The notes under the pieces: generated by a model
Told to the model about the DNA's origin: nothing
Database searches by the model: none
The model's input: the letters and a program-made list of their open reading frames with translations, nothing else
Translations under genes and position numbers: made by a program
Shown: positions 47,903-58,319 of the stretch, piece by piece
Layout: every line of letters starts with the position of its first letter
How positions within the stretch are numbered: position 1 is the first letter of the stretch
Assembly: GCF_003586285.1 (NCBI RefSeq)
Contig: NZ_QUBR01000002.1
Coordinates: 682,001-746,000 of the forward strand
Source: Aeromicrobium endophyticum
GTDB lineage: Bacteria > Actinomycetota > Actinomycetes > Propionibacteriales > Nocardioidaceae
Direction of reading: 5' to 3'
Length of the DNA: 64,000 nucleotides

Positions 47903-48808
47903 CTACTGCTCGTTCTTGCGCTGACGCGCCAGGAACTGCTCGAACTGGTCGGCCAGCTCGTCGCCGCTGGGGAGCTCCTCGTCGCTGGCCAGCAGCGACT
48001 GGGCAGCACCACGGGTGAACGCGTCGTACTGCTCCTCGAGCCCGCTGAGCACGCTCGCGCCGCCCTGCTCCTCGATCTGCTCCTCGATCTCCTTGAGCGT
48101 GTCGCCCTCGCGCGCTCGCAGGCGCTCGGTGTCGACGGCCAGCCCCGTGCGATCGACGAGGGCGTCGATCAGGGCCAGCGCAGCCGGCGGGTACTCGATC
48201 TGCGCCAGGTAGTGAGGCACGTGGACGACGTAGCCGGCGGCGTCGAGGCCCCACTGGCCGAGCCGGTACTCGAGCAGCGACTGCGCCGACGACGGGACCG
48301 TCACGTGCGCCGACCACAGGTTCTGCCGGTCGACGAGCTCAGGACGGGTGCCGTGAGCGGTGATCATGGCCGGTCGGGTGTGCGGGACGCCCATGGGCAC
48401 GGCACCGAGTCCGAGCGTCAGGGGCACGTCGTGCTCCTCGATGACGTCGTGCACCTCGCTGACGAACCGCTCCCACAGGAAGTCGGGCTCGGGCCCGGCG
48501 AGGAGCAGGTACGGCTCGCCGTTGCCGTCGTGCTCGAGGACCACCTGCAGCGTCGGGTCGTCGTAGTCGGCGTAGTGGTTCTCGCGGAACGACATCGTGG
48601 GACGCCGGGCGCGGTAGTCGAACATCTCGTCGAGGTCGAACTCGTGCACCACCTCGCCTTGGCCGCTGAGGAGCTGCTGTGCGGCCAGCCGGGCGGCCGA
48701 GCCGGCCCCCAGGAAGCCGTCGAAGGCATGGATCAGCACGGGCCCCGAGCCGTCGCCGGACGCCGGGGTGTCGCGCACTCGTCGTGATCGCCAGTTCTTC
48801 ATCGCCAT
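47903..48808 (-). CDS. PAC2 family protein (proteasome-assembly-chaperone-like)
   Basis: A 301-residue PAC2 domain protein, common in actinobacteria that carry proteasomes. Features include VLIHAFDGFLGAGSAARLAAQ, PYLLLAGPEPDFLWERF, GLGAVPMGVPHTRPAMITAHG and AGYVVHVPHYLAQIEYP, then a coiled, glutamate-rich C-terminal region (DTLKEIEEQIEEQGG, GDELADQFEQFLARQRKNEQ). Two ATG codons (48808, 48802) are possible starts. It follows dxs on the same strand with a 10-base gap. A biochemical role is not established for the bacterial members. Confidence 0.87.
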   Translation of the reverse strand: MAMKNWRSRRVRDTPASGDGSGPVLIHAFDGFLGAGSAARLAAQQLLSGQGEVVHEFDLDEMFDYRARRPTMSFRENHYADYDDPTLQVVLEHDGNGEPYLLLAGPEPDFLWERFVSEVHDVIEEHDVPLTLGLGAVPMGVPHTRPAMITAHGTRPELVDRQNLWSAHVTVPSSAQSLLEYRLGQWGLDAAGYVVHVPHYLAQIEYPPAALALIDALVDRTGLAVDTERLRAREGDTLKEIEEQIEEQGGASVLSGLEEQYDAFTRGAAQSLLASDEELPSGDELADQFEQFLARQRKNEQ

Positions 48809-48818
48809 CGTCAACCAC

Positions 48819-50699
48819 TCACTGCTTGAGGCTATTCCGGGCCAGGACGGCCATCGTGTCGTCGGCGACGGCCTGCGCCGTGAGGCCGAGGCGCCCGAGG
48901 ATGACGTCGCGCTTGGCGTGGTCGAGGAACTCCTGCTCGACCCCGTGCACCTGCACGGGCGTGTCGATGCCCGCATCGCGGACCGCCTGGGTGATCGCCG
49001 ATCCGACGCCTCCGTGGCGGCCGTTGTCCTCGACCGTGACCACGATCGAGTGCTCGGCGGCGAGCGCGACGATGGCCGCGTCGACGGGCTTGACCCAGCG
49101 AGGGTCGACGACCGTGACGCCGAGACCCTGGCCGCGCAGCAGCTGAGCCACCTCGACGCCGAGGTGCCCGAAGGCCCCGACGGCGACGACGAGCACGTCG
49201 GAGGTGTCGTCGCGCGTCAGCACGTCGCACGTGCCGAGGCGATCGACGGCCGGCAGGTCGGGGCAGACCGCACCCTTGGCGAACCGCACGACCGTGGGGG
49301 CGTCGTCGACGTCGACGGCCTCGCGCAGCAGCTCGCGCAGCTGCACGCCGTCGCGGGGGGCGGCGATGCGGATGCCGGGGACGATCTGCAGCAGCGACAT
49401 GTCCCACATGCCGTTGTGGCTGGCACCGTCGTCGCCGGTGACCCCGGCCCGGTCGAGCACGAACGTGACGCCGCAGCGGTGGAGGGCGACGTCGAGCAGC
49501 ACCTGGTCGAAGGCGCGGTTGATGAAGGTCGCGTAGACCGCGACGACCGGGTGCAGGCCACCCATCGCCAGACCGGCGGCGCTCGTCACCGCGTGCTGCT
49601 CGGCGATGCCGACGTCGAAGACGCGGTCGGGGAACTTGTCGGCGAACGCATCGAGCCCGACGGGATAGAGCATGGCCGCGGTGATGCCCACGACGTCGGG
49701 ACGCTCGTCGGCGATGCGGACGATCTCGTCGCGGAACACCGACGTCCACCCGGCCGGAGCGATGCTGAGCGCGTCGCCGGTGGCGCGGTCGAAGGGATTG
49801 GCCTGGTGCATCTGGTCGTTCTCGTTGGCCACCGCGATGTCGTAGCCGTGGCCCTTGGTGGTCAGCACGTGCACGAGCACGGGACCGCCGAACGTCTTGG
49901 CACGCTCGAGGGCGTGCTCGACGGCCGCGCGGTCGTGTCCGTCGACGGGGCCGATGTACTTCAGGCCGAGGTCCTCGAACATGCCCTGCGGCGCCAGGGC
50001 GTCCTTGACGCCCTTCTTGATCGCGTGCAGGGCCTCGTAGGCCTGCGCGCCGCCGAACCGGCTGCGGTGCAGCCGTTCCTTGATGGCGCTGAGCGTGGGC
50101 TCGTAGCGGGGGTTGGTGCGGATCTCGGTGAGGCGGTTGGCGAGGCCGCCGACGGTGGGCGTGTACGAGCGTCCGTTGTCGTTGACGACGGCGATGAGCC
50201 GGCGGTCGCTGTCGGCGGCGATGTTGTTGAGCGCCTCCCAGGCCATGCCGCCGGTGAGCGCGCCGTCGCCGATGACCGCGACGACGTAGTCGTCCTTGCC
50301 GAGCAGGAGATTGGCCTTGGCCATGCCGTCGGCGTAGGACAGGCTCGTGGACGCGTGGGAGTTCTCGACCCAGTCGTGCTCGGACTCGGCCTGGCTGGGG
50401 TATCCCGACAGCCCACCTTCGCGGCGCAGGTCGCCGAACTGGCCGGCGCGGCCCGTCAACATCTTGTGGACGTACGACTGGTGGCCGGTGTCCCAGACGA
50501 TGCGGTCGGCCGGCGAGTCGAACACGCGGTGCAGGGCGATGCCCAGCTCGACGACGCCCAGGTTGGGTCCGAGGTGGCCGCCGTTGGACGCCACGGAGAC
50601 GATCAGCAGCTCACGGATCTCGGCGGCGAGCGCCGCGAGCTGGTCGTCGTCGAGCTCGCGGAGATCGGCGGGCCCCGACAGGTCGGCGAGGATGCTCAC
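48819..50699 (-). CDS. dxs: 1-deoxy-D-xylulose-5-phosphate synthase
   Basis: A 626-residue thiamine-diphosphate enzyme condensing pyruvate and glyceraldehyde 3-phosphate, the first step of the MEP isoprenoid pathway. Motifs: [20 protein letters not shown], the ThDP motif [26 protein letters not shown], and the transketolase-like [19 protein letters not shown] prefer GTG 50699, which starts where the family usually starts and has GAAGGGG 6 bases upstream. An in-frame ATG at 50726 would add 9 residues and lies 7 bases after TAGACT, so it could be the leaderless start. Confidence 0.94.
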   Translation of the reverse strand: MSILADLSGPADLRELDDDQLAALAAEIRELLIVSVASNGGHLGPNLGVVELGIALHRVFDSPADRIVWDTGHQSYVHKMLTGRAGQFGDLRREGGLSGYPSQAESEHDWVENSHASTSLSYADGMAKANLLLGKDDYVVAVIGDGALTGGMAWEALNNIAADSDRRLIAVVNDNGRSYTPTVGGLANRLTEIRTNPRYEPTLSAIKERLHRSRFGGAQAYEALHAIKKGVKDALAPQGMFEDLGLKYIGPVDGHDRAAVEHALERAKTFGGPVLVHVLTTKGHGYDIAVANENDQMHQANPFDRATGDALSIAPAGWTSVFRDEIVRIADERPDVVGITAAMLYPVGLDAFADKFPDRVFDVGIAEQHAVTSAAGLAMGGLHPVVAVYATFINRAFDQVLLDVALHRCGVTFVLDRAGVTGDDGASHNGMWDMSLLQIVPGIRIAAPRDGVQLRELLREAVDVDDAPTVVRFAKGAVCPDLPAVDRLGTCDVLTRDDTSDVLVVAVGAFGHLGVEVAQLLRGQGLGVTVVDPRWVKPVDAAIVALAAEHSIVVTVEDNGRHGGVGSAITQAVRDAGIDTPVQVHGVEQEFLDHAKRDVILGRLGLTAQAVADDTMAVLARNSLKQ

Positions 50700-50775
50700 G
50701 TCGGACCCCTTCCCCTCTTCAGCCATAGGGGTCAGTCTATCGAGCAGGTCCGAGCGCGCTGCCCGACGGGCGGGG

Positions 50776-51762
50776 TCACGGCAGGGTGAGGACGGCGATC
50801 GTCGTCTGCTCGAAGCTGCCCAGCCAGACCTGACGGCCGACCTGACGCACCCCCGTCGCCTTGCCGAAGCGATCGTGCTCGTGCGCGAGGTCGTGCACCA
50901 GGTGACCGTCCGGTGCGAAGGCCTGGATGCGGATGAGGTTCTTGGCCTGCGGCTGCAACCGCTGCGGCAACGCCCAGACCACCTTGCGCAGCATCGGTGC
51001 GCGCGGGAGGAGCCAGTCGAGCACCGGGTCGCGCGGCGACGCGATCGCGACCCAGATGTTGCCGTCCTCGCCGGTCGAGATGTTGTCGGGGAAGCCGGGC
51101 AGCACCGCACCGAAGGTCTCGACGGCGCCGGCCCGCTCCCCCGTCAGCCAGACACGCCGCAGGCCGTAGCCGGCGGTCTCGGCCACCACGACGAACGACT
51201 CGTCCTGGGCGAGCGCGACGCCGTTGGCGAACGCCAGGTCGTCGAGCACGAGGGTCAGCGTGCCGTCGGGATCGCGCCGGAACAGCCGTCCCGTGGGCCG
51301 GTGCTCGATGAGGTCGCCGCGCCAGTGCTCGAAGCCGAACCGGGTCGAGCTGTCGGTGAACCACACGGTGCCGTCGGCCGCGACGGCCGCGTTGTTGCAG
51401 AACAGGAGGTCACGGCCGTCGTGGTCGCCGGCCAGCACCGTGACGGCCCCGCCGGGATCGACCCTCAGCAGGCCGCGCGTCGAGTCGCACACGACGTACC
51501 CTCCGTGCGGGTGGCGCTCGATGCCGAGCGGACGGCCGCCGGTGGCGGCGATCTCGGTCTCGGTCCCCGTCGCCGGGTCGATCGCGAGCAGCCGTCCGTC
51601 CTCGACGCCGGTGAGGACCCGACCGTCGTGGTCGACCAGGACATCCTCGGTGCCGTAGCCGGACGTGCCGTACACGCGCACCGCGCTCGGCGCGACCGGT
51701 GTGCCGGCGGCGCCACTGTGAGGCGGCGTCCAGCGGGCCGGGTCGATGGAGGGCTTCACCAT
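50776..51762 (-). CDS. SMP-30/gluconolactonase-like beta-propeller protein
   Basis: A 328-residue six-bladed propeller of the SMP-30/strictosidine synthase-like superfamily. Characteristic stretches: [72 protein letters not shown] (N-G-V-A-L metal/substrate loop) and [20 protein letters not shown]. It may hydrolyse a lactone or similar ester; no signal peptide is seen. It is followed at the N-terminal side by a flavin reductase-like gene on the same strand, 11 bases upstream. Confidence 0.84.
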   Translation of the reverse strand: MVKPSIDPARWTPPHSGAAGTPVAPSAVRVYGTSGYGTEDVLVDHDGRVLTGVEDGRLLAIDPATGTETEIAATGGRPLGIERHPHGGYVVCDSTRGLLRVDPGGAVTVLAGDHDGRDLLFCNNAAVAADGTVWFTDSSTRFGFEHWRGDLIEHRPTGRLFRRDPDGTLTLVLDDLAFANGVALAQDESFVVVAETAGYGLRRVWLTGERAGAVETFGAVLPGFPDNISTGEDGNIWVAIASPRDPVLDWLLPRAPMLRKVVWALPQRLQPQAKNLIRIQAFAPDGHLVHDLAHEHDRFGKATGVRQVGRQVWLGSFEQTTIAVLTLP

Positions 51763-51773
51763 GCCCCAGGACT

Positions 51774-52292
51774 CTACGACGATGACTCGCTGTCTCGATA
51801 GCGCCCGCGGACGTGCATCATCGCGGACGCGGCACCGAGCTCGACGTGCTCGACGACTCCCTCGACCAGCAGGCCCCACCCGACGGGGCGCGGCTCGGTG
51901 TCGGCCCGGCGCACCCCCATCCATCCGGATGCCCCCTCGAGCACCGGTCCCCACTCGCTGTCGCTCCAGGTGCCCGTCGTGAAGGGCCCTCCCGGAGCCG
52001 GGGCCGCACCGGCGAAGGCATCGGCGAGGAAGCGGTGCTCGGTGCCCAGCACGTTGACGACCCACGCCGCCGGATCGGCGTCCCAGAAGTCGGAGTCGGC
52101 GTCGACCAGGCCCAGCACCCGGGCGGGCTCGCCGCCCGCGACCAGCAACGACGAGATCGTGAGGCCTGCCCGGTCGCGGGCCGCGCCCGTCGCCCAGACC
52201 GACACCGGCGACGGCATCCGGCCACGCAGCCGGCGCAACGGGTCGCGCTCGCCCTCGGGCGGGACGAAGGGGTGGTCGCTGTGGATCGTCAC
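51774..52292 (-). CDS. Flavin reductase-like FMN-binding protein
   Basis: A 172-residue split-barrel protein of the flavin reductase-like family. Support: SPVSVWATGAARDRAGLTISSLLVAGGEP is the usual FMN-contacting start (split: SVWATG, GLTISSLLVAGG), followed by VNVLGTEHRFLADAFAG and GVVEHVELGAA. It may reduce flavin or bind it for another role. GTG start 6 bases after TAGGCT. Same strand as the SMP-30-like gene that follows by 11 bases, so the two are probably one transcript. Confidence 0.78.
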   Translation of the reverse strand: MTIHSDHPFVPPEGERDPLRRLRGRMPSPVSVWATGAARDRAGLTISSLLVAGGEPARVLGLVDADSDFWDADPAAWVVNVLGTEHRFLADAFAGAAPAPGGPFTTGTWSDSEWGPVLEGASGWMGVRRADTEPRPVGWGLLVEGVVEHVELGAASAMMHVRGRYRDSESSS

Positions 52293-52356
52293 GGCCTCAG
52301 CCTACGGATACGGCCTCCCCACCATGACCCGACGCGTGGTCGATCCGTGTCGGGTG

Positions 52357-52382
52357 TTGACTTAGTTCAAGAGTCGTATTAA
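52357..52382 (+). promoter_or_regulatory. Promoter candidate of the xylBA operon
   Basis: TTGACT (52357-52362) and TATTAA (52377-52382) are separated by 14 bases, shorter than the usual 16-18. The ATG of xylB is 9 bases after the -10-like box, and the AGGGGG stretch is too close to the ATG for a normal ribosome site, so a leaderless or near-leaderless mRNA is likely. The AT-rich segment TTAGTTCAAGAGTCG may also hold a repressor site. Confidence 0.45.
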
Positions 52383-52391
52383 ACAGGGGGC

Positions 52392-53777
52392 ATGGCAGAT
52401 GACCTCGTTCTCGGTATCGACTCGTCGACGCAGTCGACCAAGGCCGTCCTCGTCGACGCCGCGACCGGCGAGGTCGTCGCGCGGGGCGCTGCGCCGCACC
52501 CGGCAGGCACCGCGGTCGACCCGCGCGCCTGGCTCGAGGCCTTCGACGTCGCGACGGACGGACTCCTCGACCGGGCCTCGGCGATCTCCGTGGGCGGTCA
52601 GCAGCACGGCATGGTGGCGCTCGACTCCTCGGGCGAGCCCGTCCACGACGCGCTGCTCTGGAACGACACCCGGTCGGCCGACCAGGCCGTCGAGCTGGTC
52701 GCCGAGCTCGGCGGCCCGCAGGCCTGCGCCGACGTCGTCGGCAGCGTGCTGGTGGCCTCGTTCACCTCGACCAAGCTGCGCTGGCTGCGTGACCACCAGC
52801 CCGAGGCAGCCGCACGCACGCACGAGGTGCTCCTGCCCCACGACTACGTCTCGCGCCACGTCACCGGCGGCGACGCGTTCACCGATCGCGGCGACGCCTC
52901 GGGCACGGGCTACTTCTCCACGGCCGACGACGCATGGCGTCCCGACCTGGCCGAGGCCGCCATCGGCCACGCGGTCTCCCTGCCCCGCATCGTCGGGCCG
53001 TCCGAGACCGCCGCCACCACCGCGTCGGGTCTCGTGGTCGGTGCCGGCACGGGCGACAACATGGCTGCGGCCCTGGCCCTCGACCTCGAACCCGGCGACG
53101 TCGTGGTCTCGATCGGCACGTCCGGCGTCGCATCGACGATCAGCACGACGCGCGTGGCCGACGGGTCGGGCGCCGTCACGGGCTTCGCCGACGCGACCGG
53201 CAACTTCCTGCCCATGGGCACCACGATGAACGCCGCCCGCATCCTCGACCTGCAGTGCGCCCTGCTCGGCGTCGACCACGACGAGCTGGGGCGACTCGCG
53301 CTCGCCGCGCCGTCGGGTGCCAATGGGCTGACGATCTCGCCCTACTACGCCGGCGAGCGCACCCCCAACCGTCCGGGCGCGACCGGCACGTGGGCCGGCC
53401 TGACGGTCTCGACGTCCCGCGAGGACATCGCGCGCGCCGCCTTCGAGGCGCTGCTGTGCTCGCTGGCCGACGCCGTCGACCTCGTGACCTCCATGACGGG
53501 GCAGCCGGCTCGGCGCATCCTCATGGTCGGCGGTGCCGCCGCCAACCCCGCCGTGCACGCACTGGCACCGGCCGTCCTGGGCGCCCCCGTGACGCTGCCG
53601 GCACCCGGCGAGTACGTCGCGCTCGGCGCCGCGCGGCAGGCCGCCTGGGCGCTGTCCGGCTCGGAGAATCCGCCGGCGTGGGCTCCCCCGGCGTCCGAGA
53701 CCTACACGGCCGACGCGACGCCGGCCGTCCGCGAGGCCTACGCCCGCCTGCGCGACCGCACCGAGACCTGGCACTGA
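52392..53777 (+). CDS. xylB: Xylulokinase
   Basis: A 461-residue FGGY kinase phosphorylating D-xylulose to xylulose 5-phosphate. Motifs: [19 protein letters not shown] (phosphate 1), [13 protein letters not shown] (sugar binding), [23 protein letters not shown] and [14 protein letters not shown] (adenosine). The normal length is near 480. It is first of xylB-xylA-ROK on the plus strand. Its product enters the pentose phosphate pathway, whose genes lie at 10.7-18.8 kb. Confidence 0.92.
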   Translation: MADDLVLGIDSSTQSTKAVLVDAATGEVVARGAAPHPAGTAVDPRAWLEAFDVATDGLLDRASAISVGGQQHGMVALDSSGEPVHDALLWNDTRSADQAVELVAELGGPQACADVVGSVLVASFTSTKLRWLRDHQPEAAARTHEVLLPHDYVSRHVTGGDAFTDRGDASGTGYFSTADDAWRPDLAEAAIGHAVSLPRIVGPSETAATTASGLVVGAGTGDNMAAALALDLEPGDVVVSIGTSGVASTISTTRVADGSGAVTGFADATGNFLPMGTTMNAARILDLQCALLGVDHDELGRLALAAPSGANGLTISPYYAGERTPNRPGATGTWAGLTVSTSREDIARAAFEALLCSLADAVDLVTSMTGQPARRILMVGGAAANPAVHALAPAVLGAPVTLPAPGEYVALGAARQAAWALSGSENPPAWAPPASETYTADATPAVREAYARLRDRTETWH

Positions 53778-53839
53778 CCCGCCCCACCGACACCCCGCAC
53801 GTCCGACATCCAGCACCACCGACAAGAGATTGGCTGAGC

Positions 53840-55000
53840 ATGACCATCCCCACCCCCGCCCCGTCCGACAAGTTCTCCTTCGGCCTGTGGACCGTCGCCT
53901 ACCCGGGCCGTGACCCGTTCGGCGAGGCCACCCGCGCCGACATTGACCCCGTCTACGCGCTCGAGAACCTCGCCCGCATCGGCGCCTACGGCGTCAACTT
54001 CCACGACGACGACCTGATCCCCTTCGGCTCGGACGACGCCACGCGCGACGGCATCATCCAGCGCTGGAAGAAGGGCCTGGACGACACCGGCCTGGTCGTC
54101 ACGACCGCCACCACCAACCTGTTCACGCACCCCGTCTTCAAGGACGGCGGCTTCACGTCCAACGACCGCGACGTGCGCCGCTTCGCGATCCGCAAGGTCA
54201 TGCGCAACATCGACCTCGCCGCCGAGCTCGGCGCCAAGGTCTACGTCTGCTGGGGCGGCCGCGAGGGCGCCGAGTCGGGTGCGGCCAAGGATGTCGCGTC
54301 GGCGCTCGACCGCTACCGCGAGGCCTTCAACGTGCTCGGCGAGTTCGTGCACGACAAGGGCTACGACATGAAGTTCGCGATCGAGCCCAAGCCCAACGAG
54401 CCCCGCGGCGACATCCTGCTGCCGACGATCGGCCACGCGCTGGCGTTCATCGAGACCCTCGACCGCTCCGAGAACGTGGGCGTCAACCCCGAGATCGGGC
54501 ACGAGGAGATGGCCGGCCTCAACGCCGCCCACGGCTACGCGCAGGCCCTGTGGCAGGGCAAGCTCTTCCACATCGACCTCAACGGCCAGAGCGGCCCGCG
54601 CTACGACCAGGACTTCCGCTTCGGCGCCGGCAACGTGCGCGGCGCGTTCTGGGTCGTCGACACGATCCTGTCGGGCGGCTACGACGGCCCCGTGCACTTC
54701 GATTTCAAGACCCCGCGCACCGAGGACGACAAGGGTGTCTGGGCGTCGGCGGCCGGCTGCATGACGAACTACCTGATCCTGCGCGACAAGGTGCAGGCGT
54801 TCCGCGCCGATCCCGAGGTGCAGGCAGCGCTCGAGGCCGCCAAGCTGCCCGAGCTGGCCGTGCCGACGCTGTCGGAGGGCGAGGGCTGGGCCGAGCTCGA
54901 GAAGGCCGAGCTGCGCGATCCCGACGAGCTCGCGGCCCGCGGTGCGGCGTTCGAGCACCTCGACCAGCTCGCGCTGGAGTACCTGTACGGGGTGCGCTGA
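53840..55000 (+). CDS. xylA: Xylose isomerase
   Basis: A 386-residue class I (actinobacterial-type) xylose isomerase converting D-xylose to D-xylulose with two divalent metals. Visible: [31 protein letters not shown] (catalytic His), [15 protein letters not shown] (metal Glu), [17 protein letters not shown] (Glu, His), [15 protein letters not shown] (Asp) and [15 protein letters not shown]. The length fits the short class of Streptomyces-like enzymes. It sits 62 bases after xylB and 3 bases before the ROK regulator. Confidence 0.96.
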   Translation: MTIPTPAPSDKFSFGLWTVAYPGRDPFGEATRADIDPVYALENLARIGAYGVNFHDDDLIPFGSDDATRDGIIQRWKKGLDDTGLVVTTATTNLFTHPVFKDGGFTSNDRDVRRFAIRKVMRNIDLAAELGAKVYVCWGGREGAESGAAKDVASALDRYREAFNVLGEFVHDKGYDMKFAIEPKPNEPRGDILLPTIGHALAFIETLDRSENVGVNPEIGHEEMAGLNAAHGYAQALWQGKLFHIDLNGQSGPRYDQDFRFGAGNVRGAFWVVDTILSGGYDGPVHFDFKTPRTEDDKGVWASAAGCMTNYLILRDKVQAFRADPEVQAALEAAKLPELAVPTLSEGEGWAELEKAELRDPDELAARGAAFEHLDQLALEYLYGVR

Positions 55001-55003
55001 GCC

Positions 55004-56233
55004 GTGGCCCAGACCGTCCGGCACGCCGGCGCCACCGGTGCCCCAGCGGGCACCGAGCAGGTACGACGCCAGAACACCGGCCTCGTCCTGCGGTCGCTGC
55101 GTGCCGACGGTCCGGCCACCCGTACCGAGCTGGCCCGGCGCACCGGGCTGGCCAAGGCGACGATCGGGACGATCGTGGCCGAGCTCGAGACGGGTCGTGC
55201 CGTCACCGAGGGGGATGCGACGTCCCCCTCGGTGTCGTCCGGTCGCGGACGTCCCGGGCGTCCCGTCACCTTGGCCGGTGAGTCGATCATCGGCCTGGGG
55301 CTCGAGGTCAACGTCGACTACGTCGCCGCCGTCGCGATCGACCTCGCCGGTCGGGTCACGGTCGTCGAGACGCGGTCGGTGGCCACGGCCGGCCAGCCCC
55401 CGAGCACCCGCGAGCTCGTCGAGCTGGCCACCGACGTCAGGTCGTCGCTGATCGCCGACGGCCGCACCGTCGTCAGCGCGACGGTCGCCGTACCGGGCCT
55501 GGTCGCCCACGACGGCCGCACGGTCTCGTGGGCCCCCAACCTCGGGTGGGACGGCCGCGAGGTGGCCGCCGAGCTCGAGGAGGCCTTCGACGGCGACTGC
55601 CCCACCACCGTCGACAACGACGCCAACTGCGCTGCGCTCGCCGAGGCCTCGCACGGGGTGGCGACCGATGTCGACGACTCCCTCTACCTGACCGGCACGA
55701 TCGGCATCGGCGCGGGCATCGTCCGCGACGGCGCGATCGTGCGCGGCGGCTCGGGCTTCGCCGGCGAGGTCGGCCACATGCCGGTCGGCGACCCGGCTGC
55801 CCTCTGCGGCTGTGGCCGCCTCGGCTGCTGGGAGGCCTCGGTCGGTCTGCGTGCGATGCTCGCAGCGGTCCGCCTCGACGAGCACGCCACTCCCCTGCGC
55901 ACCGCGATGGCGGTCGCCGAGCGCGCCGCCACCGACGAGCGCACGCGCGCCGCCCTGGAGGTGCTCGGCCTCGACCTCGGTCGCGGCCTCGCGACCTTGG
56001 CCGCGATCCTCGACCCGTCGGCGATCGTCCTCGGCGGCTACTTCGTCCCGCTCGGCGAGTACGTGGTGCCCGCCGCCCGCTCGGTGCTGGCCGAACGCCT
56101 GCCGACCGCCGAGCTGCACCTGCCCGAGATCCGGCTCAGCTCGCTCGGCATCCACGCCGCAGCCCTCGGAGCCGCCGAGCACGCCCTGACCGACGTCTTC
56201 ACCGGCGCCGTCACGCTGTCGCCCACCGCGTAG
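55004..56233 (+). CDS. ROK family transcriptional regulator (xylose operon, plus strand)
   Basis: A 409-residue ROK repressor. The N-terminal winged helix-turn-helix reads LRADGPATRTELARRTGLAK then ATIGTIVAELE. The ROK domain includes VAVPGLVAHDGRTV, NDANCAALAEA, TIGIGAGIVRDG and the zinc cluster HMPVGD...CGCGRLGCWE. The position right behind xylA suggests xylose-responsive repression of the locus (XylR/NagC-type). GTG start 3 bases after xylA. A second ROK gene is part of the xylFGH operon. Confidence 0.88.
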   Translation: MAQTVRHAGATGAPAGTEQVRRQNTGLVLRSLRADGPATRTELARRTGLAKATIGTIVAELETGRAVTEGDATSPSVSSGRGRPGRPVTLAGESIIGLGLEVNVDYVAAVAIDLAGRVTVVETRSVATAGQPPSTRELVELATDVRSSLIADGRTVVSATVAVPGLVAHDGRTVSWAPNLGWDGREVAAELEEAFDGDCPTTVDNDANCAALAEASHGVATDVDDSLYLTGTIGIGAGIVRDGAIVRGGSGFAGEVGHMPVGDPAALCGCGRLGCWEASVGLRAMLAAVRLDEHATPLRTAMAVAERAATDERTRAALEVLGLDLGRGLATLAAILDPSAIVLGGYFVPLGEYVVPAARSVLAERLPTAELHLPEIRLSSLGIHAAALGAAEHALTDVFTGAVTLSPTA

Positions 56234-56244
56234 CGCCTCCGCCG

Positions 56245-57084
56245 TCAGGTCAGGTGGTCGTTGGCCCCGCTGACCCAGTCGACGTAGCGCTGCGCGGACC
56301 ACTGGACGGTCGCGTCGGCCTGCGGACCGATGGCGGCGCCGAAGTTGTTGTAGAGGTGGTCGTACTGCCACCGCCCCACGTGCTCGGCGATGCGCCGAAC
56401 GACTGCGGCCGACAGCGGGATGCGGTTGGGATAGCTGCGCAGGAAGGTGACTCCCCCATCGGCGACCGGGAAGATCGCGTCGCCCGCCAGCAGCACGCCC
56501 CGCCCCGACGACGGCGGATCGGACCACAGAGCCACGGTGCTGCCGGGGAAGTGCCCGCCGACCTGGTCGAGCACGATGCCCGGCAGCACCTCGAACGGCT
56601 CGGTCCACGTCCGCATCGCGGGCGTCCACCGGCCGACCCACTGCTGATCCGCCTCGGCGATCCAGACCGGTGCGTCGTCGAACGCCTCGCTCCACGCCGA
56701 CTGGACCCCGTACATGTGGGGATGGCTGGCCACGATCGCGGCGATGCCGCCGAGCGCACGGACGCGCTCGACCGACGCGTCGTCGATCAGTCCCGGCGGG
56801 TCGAACAGCAGGTTGCCGCCGCCGGTCTGCACCAGCGCGGCCTGCTGACCGATGCCCACGTCGTCGGCACCGACGAACCACAGGCGCTCGGCCGCCGGCT
56901 CGACCGTGACGACCCGGCCGGCCGCCTGCAGCCGCGCGACCGTGGTCCATCGCTGACCGGATGCGGGCACGTACTGCCGCTCGTCCTCGCAGATGTCGCA
57001 GCGCTCGGGCTGCTCGGGTGACGGCCCGCGCTCGACGCCGCACGTGGCGCACAACCAGGTCGTGACCTGCTCCTGCTGGACCAT
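56245..57084 (-). CDS. MBL-fold protein with N-terminal zinc-ribbon-like segment and altered metal motif
   Basis: A 279-residue protein. Residues 10-40 hold two cysteine pairs (CATC and CDIC), a rubredoxin or zinc-ribbon-like knuckle. The rest is metallo-beta-lactamase-like: LLFDPPGLID, then VASHPHMYGVQSAW where HxHxDH is expected (here S-H-P-H-M-Y, lacking the Asp-His), GGHFPGSTVALW, LLAGDAIFPVADGG and a C-terminal YNNFGAAIG. A hydrolase role with an altered metal site, or a non-catalytic role, is possible. TAGGCT lies 6 bases before the ATG. It sits between the two ROK genes. Confidence 0.78.
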   Translation of the reverse strand: MVQQEQVTTWLCATCGVERGPSPEQPERCDICEDERQYVPASGQRWTTVARLQAAGRVVTVEPAAERLWFVGADDVGIGQQAALVQTGGGNLLFDPPGLIDDASVERVRALGGIAAIVASHPHMYGVQSAWSEAFDDAPVWIAEADQQWVGRWTPAMRTWTEPFEVLPGIVLDQVGGHFPGSTVALWSDPPSSGRGVLLAGDAIFPVADGGVTFLRSYPNRIPLSAAVVRRIAEHVGRWQYDHLYNNFGAAIGPQADATVQWSAQRYVDWVSGANDHLT

Positions 57085-57093
57085 CGGACGAGC

Positions 57094-58317
57094 CTAGCCC
57101 GCCAGGGCGGCGTCCGCGTCGTGGCAGGCCGAGGCCAGACGCTCGACCGGGTCGGCCAGCAGCGGCTCGAAGGCCAGCTCTGCCGCACCGTGCAGCACCG
57201 AGTCGCCGCCGAGGCCGGGCAGCGTCACCCGTGCCAGCTCGCGGGGTGCCGTGAGGGACTGCAGCGTCAGCTGCTCCTCGACGTCGTCCTGCACGAGCGG
57301 GAACAGCGATCGCAGGTACCCGCCCAGCACGATGACGCGCGGGTTGAGCATGTTGACGATGCCGGCGATGCCTCGCCCGAGGTGCGCACCAACGTCCCGC
57401 AGCTCGGGCGAGGCCTCGTGGACGCCCTCGAGGAACTCCCCCAGCGCCCCGACCCGCTCGGGCGGGCAGCCGATGGCCGCGGCGATCGCGTCGGCGCCGA
57501 TCTCGGTCTCCCAGCAGCCGCGCGCGCCGCAGTGGCACAGCTTGCCGCGGGGCACGAACGGCATGTGCCCGATCTCGCCGGCGTAACCGCCGGCGCCCTC
57601 GAGCTTGTGGCCGCTGACGATGACACCGGCACCCACACCGACCTCGCCCGACAGGTACACCAGGTCCTCGACGCCGACACCGGCACCGCGCAGGTGCTCG
57701 GCCAGGGCGCCCAGGTCGGCGTCGTTGCCCAGCACCGGGGTGCCGAGGGCACCCAGCCGCTCGCCGAGGATCTCGGCGAACGGCACGTCGTGCCAGTCGA
57801 GGTTGGGCGCCAGGCGCACCAGGCCGTCCTCGGCCCGGATGATGCCCGGCACCCCGACGCCGACGCCCACGAGCGCCGACTCCGGCTCGACGTCCTTGAC
57901 GACCAGGCGCATGAGGTCGACGACCGAGCTGGTGATGACGTGCGGGTCACGACCTGCCGGCACCGGGCCGGTGGCCCGCGACTGGATGACCCCGCCGAGG
58001 CCCACGCGGGCGACCGTGAGGCCGTCGACCCGCAGGTCGACCGCCAGCACGTAGGCGCCGTTGCGCGCCTTGACGTCGACCGACGGGCGGCCCGCGCCGA
58101 GCCGGGCGCCGGAGGGCTTGGCCTGCTCGGCCAGTCCCAACGACTCCAGCTCGGCGACGAGCCCCGCGATGGTGCTGCGGTTGAGCCCCATCCGCGTCGT
58201 CAGCTCGGCTCGCGAGAGTCGGCCGGCCCGGTGGATGTGCCCCAGGACCGTCCCCAGGTTGTGACGACGCACGTCCTCCTGATTGGTGCCGACTCCCGCG
58301 CGCCCGGCGGAGGCCAT
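57094..58317 (-). CDS. ROK family transcriptional regulator (xylFGH operon)
   Basis: A 407-residue ROK repressor. The helix-turn-helix is RLSRAELTTRMGLNRSTIAG then LVAELESLG. The ROK domain shows GVGVPGIIRAEDG, NDADLGALAEHL, SGEVGVGAGVIVSG, the zinc cluster GHMPFVPRGKLCHCGARGCWE, and IVNMLNPRVIVLGG. It starts 2 bases after the xylH stop, so it belongs to the xylF-G-H operon and probably controls it. It is related to, but distinct from, the ROK protein at 55004-56233. The open frame upstream overlaps xylH and is spurious. Confidence 0.9.
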   Translation of the reverse strand: MASAGRAGVGTNQEDVRRHNLGTVLGHIHRAGRLSRAELTTRMGLNRSTIAGLVAELESLGLAEQAKPSGARLGAGRPSVDVKARNGAYVLAVDLRVDGLTVARVGLGGVIQSRATGPVPAGRDPHVITSSVVDLMRLVVKDVEPESALVGVGVGVPGIIRAEDGLVRLAPNLDWHDVPFAEILGERLGALGTPVLGNDADLGALAEHLRGAGVGVEDLVYLSGEVGVGAGVIVSGHKLEGAGGYAGEIGHMPFVPRGKLCHCGARGCWETEIGADAIAAAIGCPPERVGALGEFLEGVHEASPELRDVGAHLGRGIAGIVNMLNPRVIVLGGYLRSLFPLVQDDVEEQLTLQSLTAPRELARVTLPGLGGDSVLHGAAELAFEPLLADPVERLASACHDADAALAG

Positions 58318-58319
58318 GG

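Noticed and set aside
50700-50790. A thiamine pyrophosphate riboswitch before dxs, since Dxs needs ThDP.
   Set aside because: The spacer is too short and lacks the conserved CTGAGA and ACCTGA elements.
53738-57538. A 1266-codon open frame antisense to xylA, the ROK gene and part of the MBL gene.
   Set aside because: It is Arg/Gly/Ala-rich without domain patterns and lies opposite clearly coding xylA and ROK sequences; a compositional shadow.
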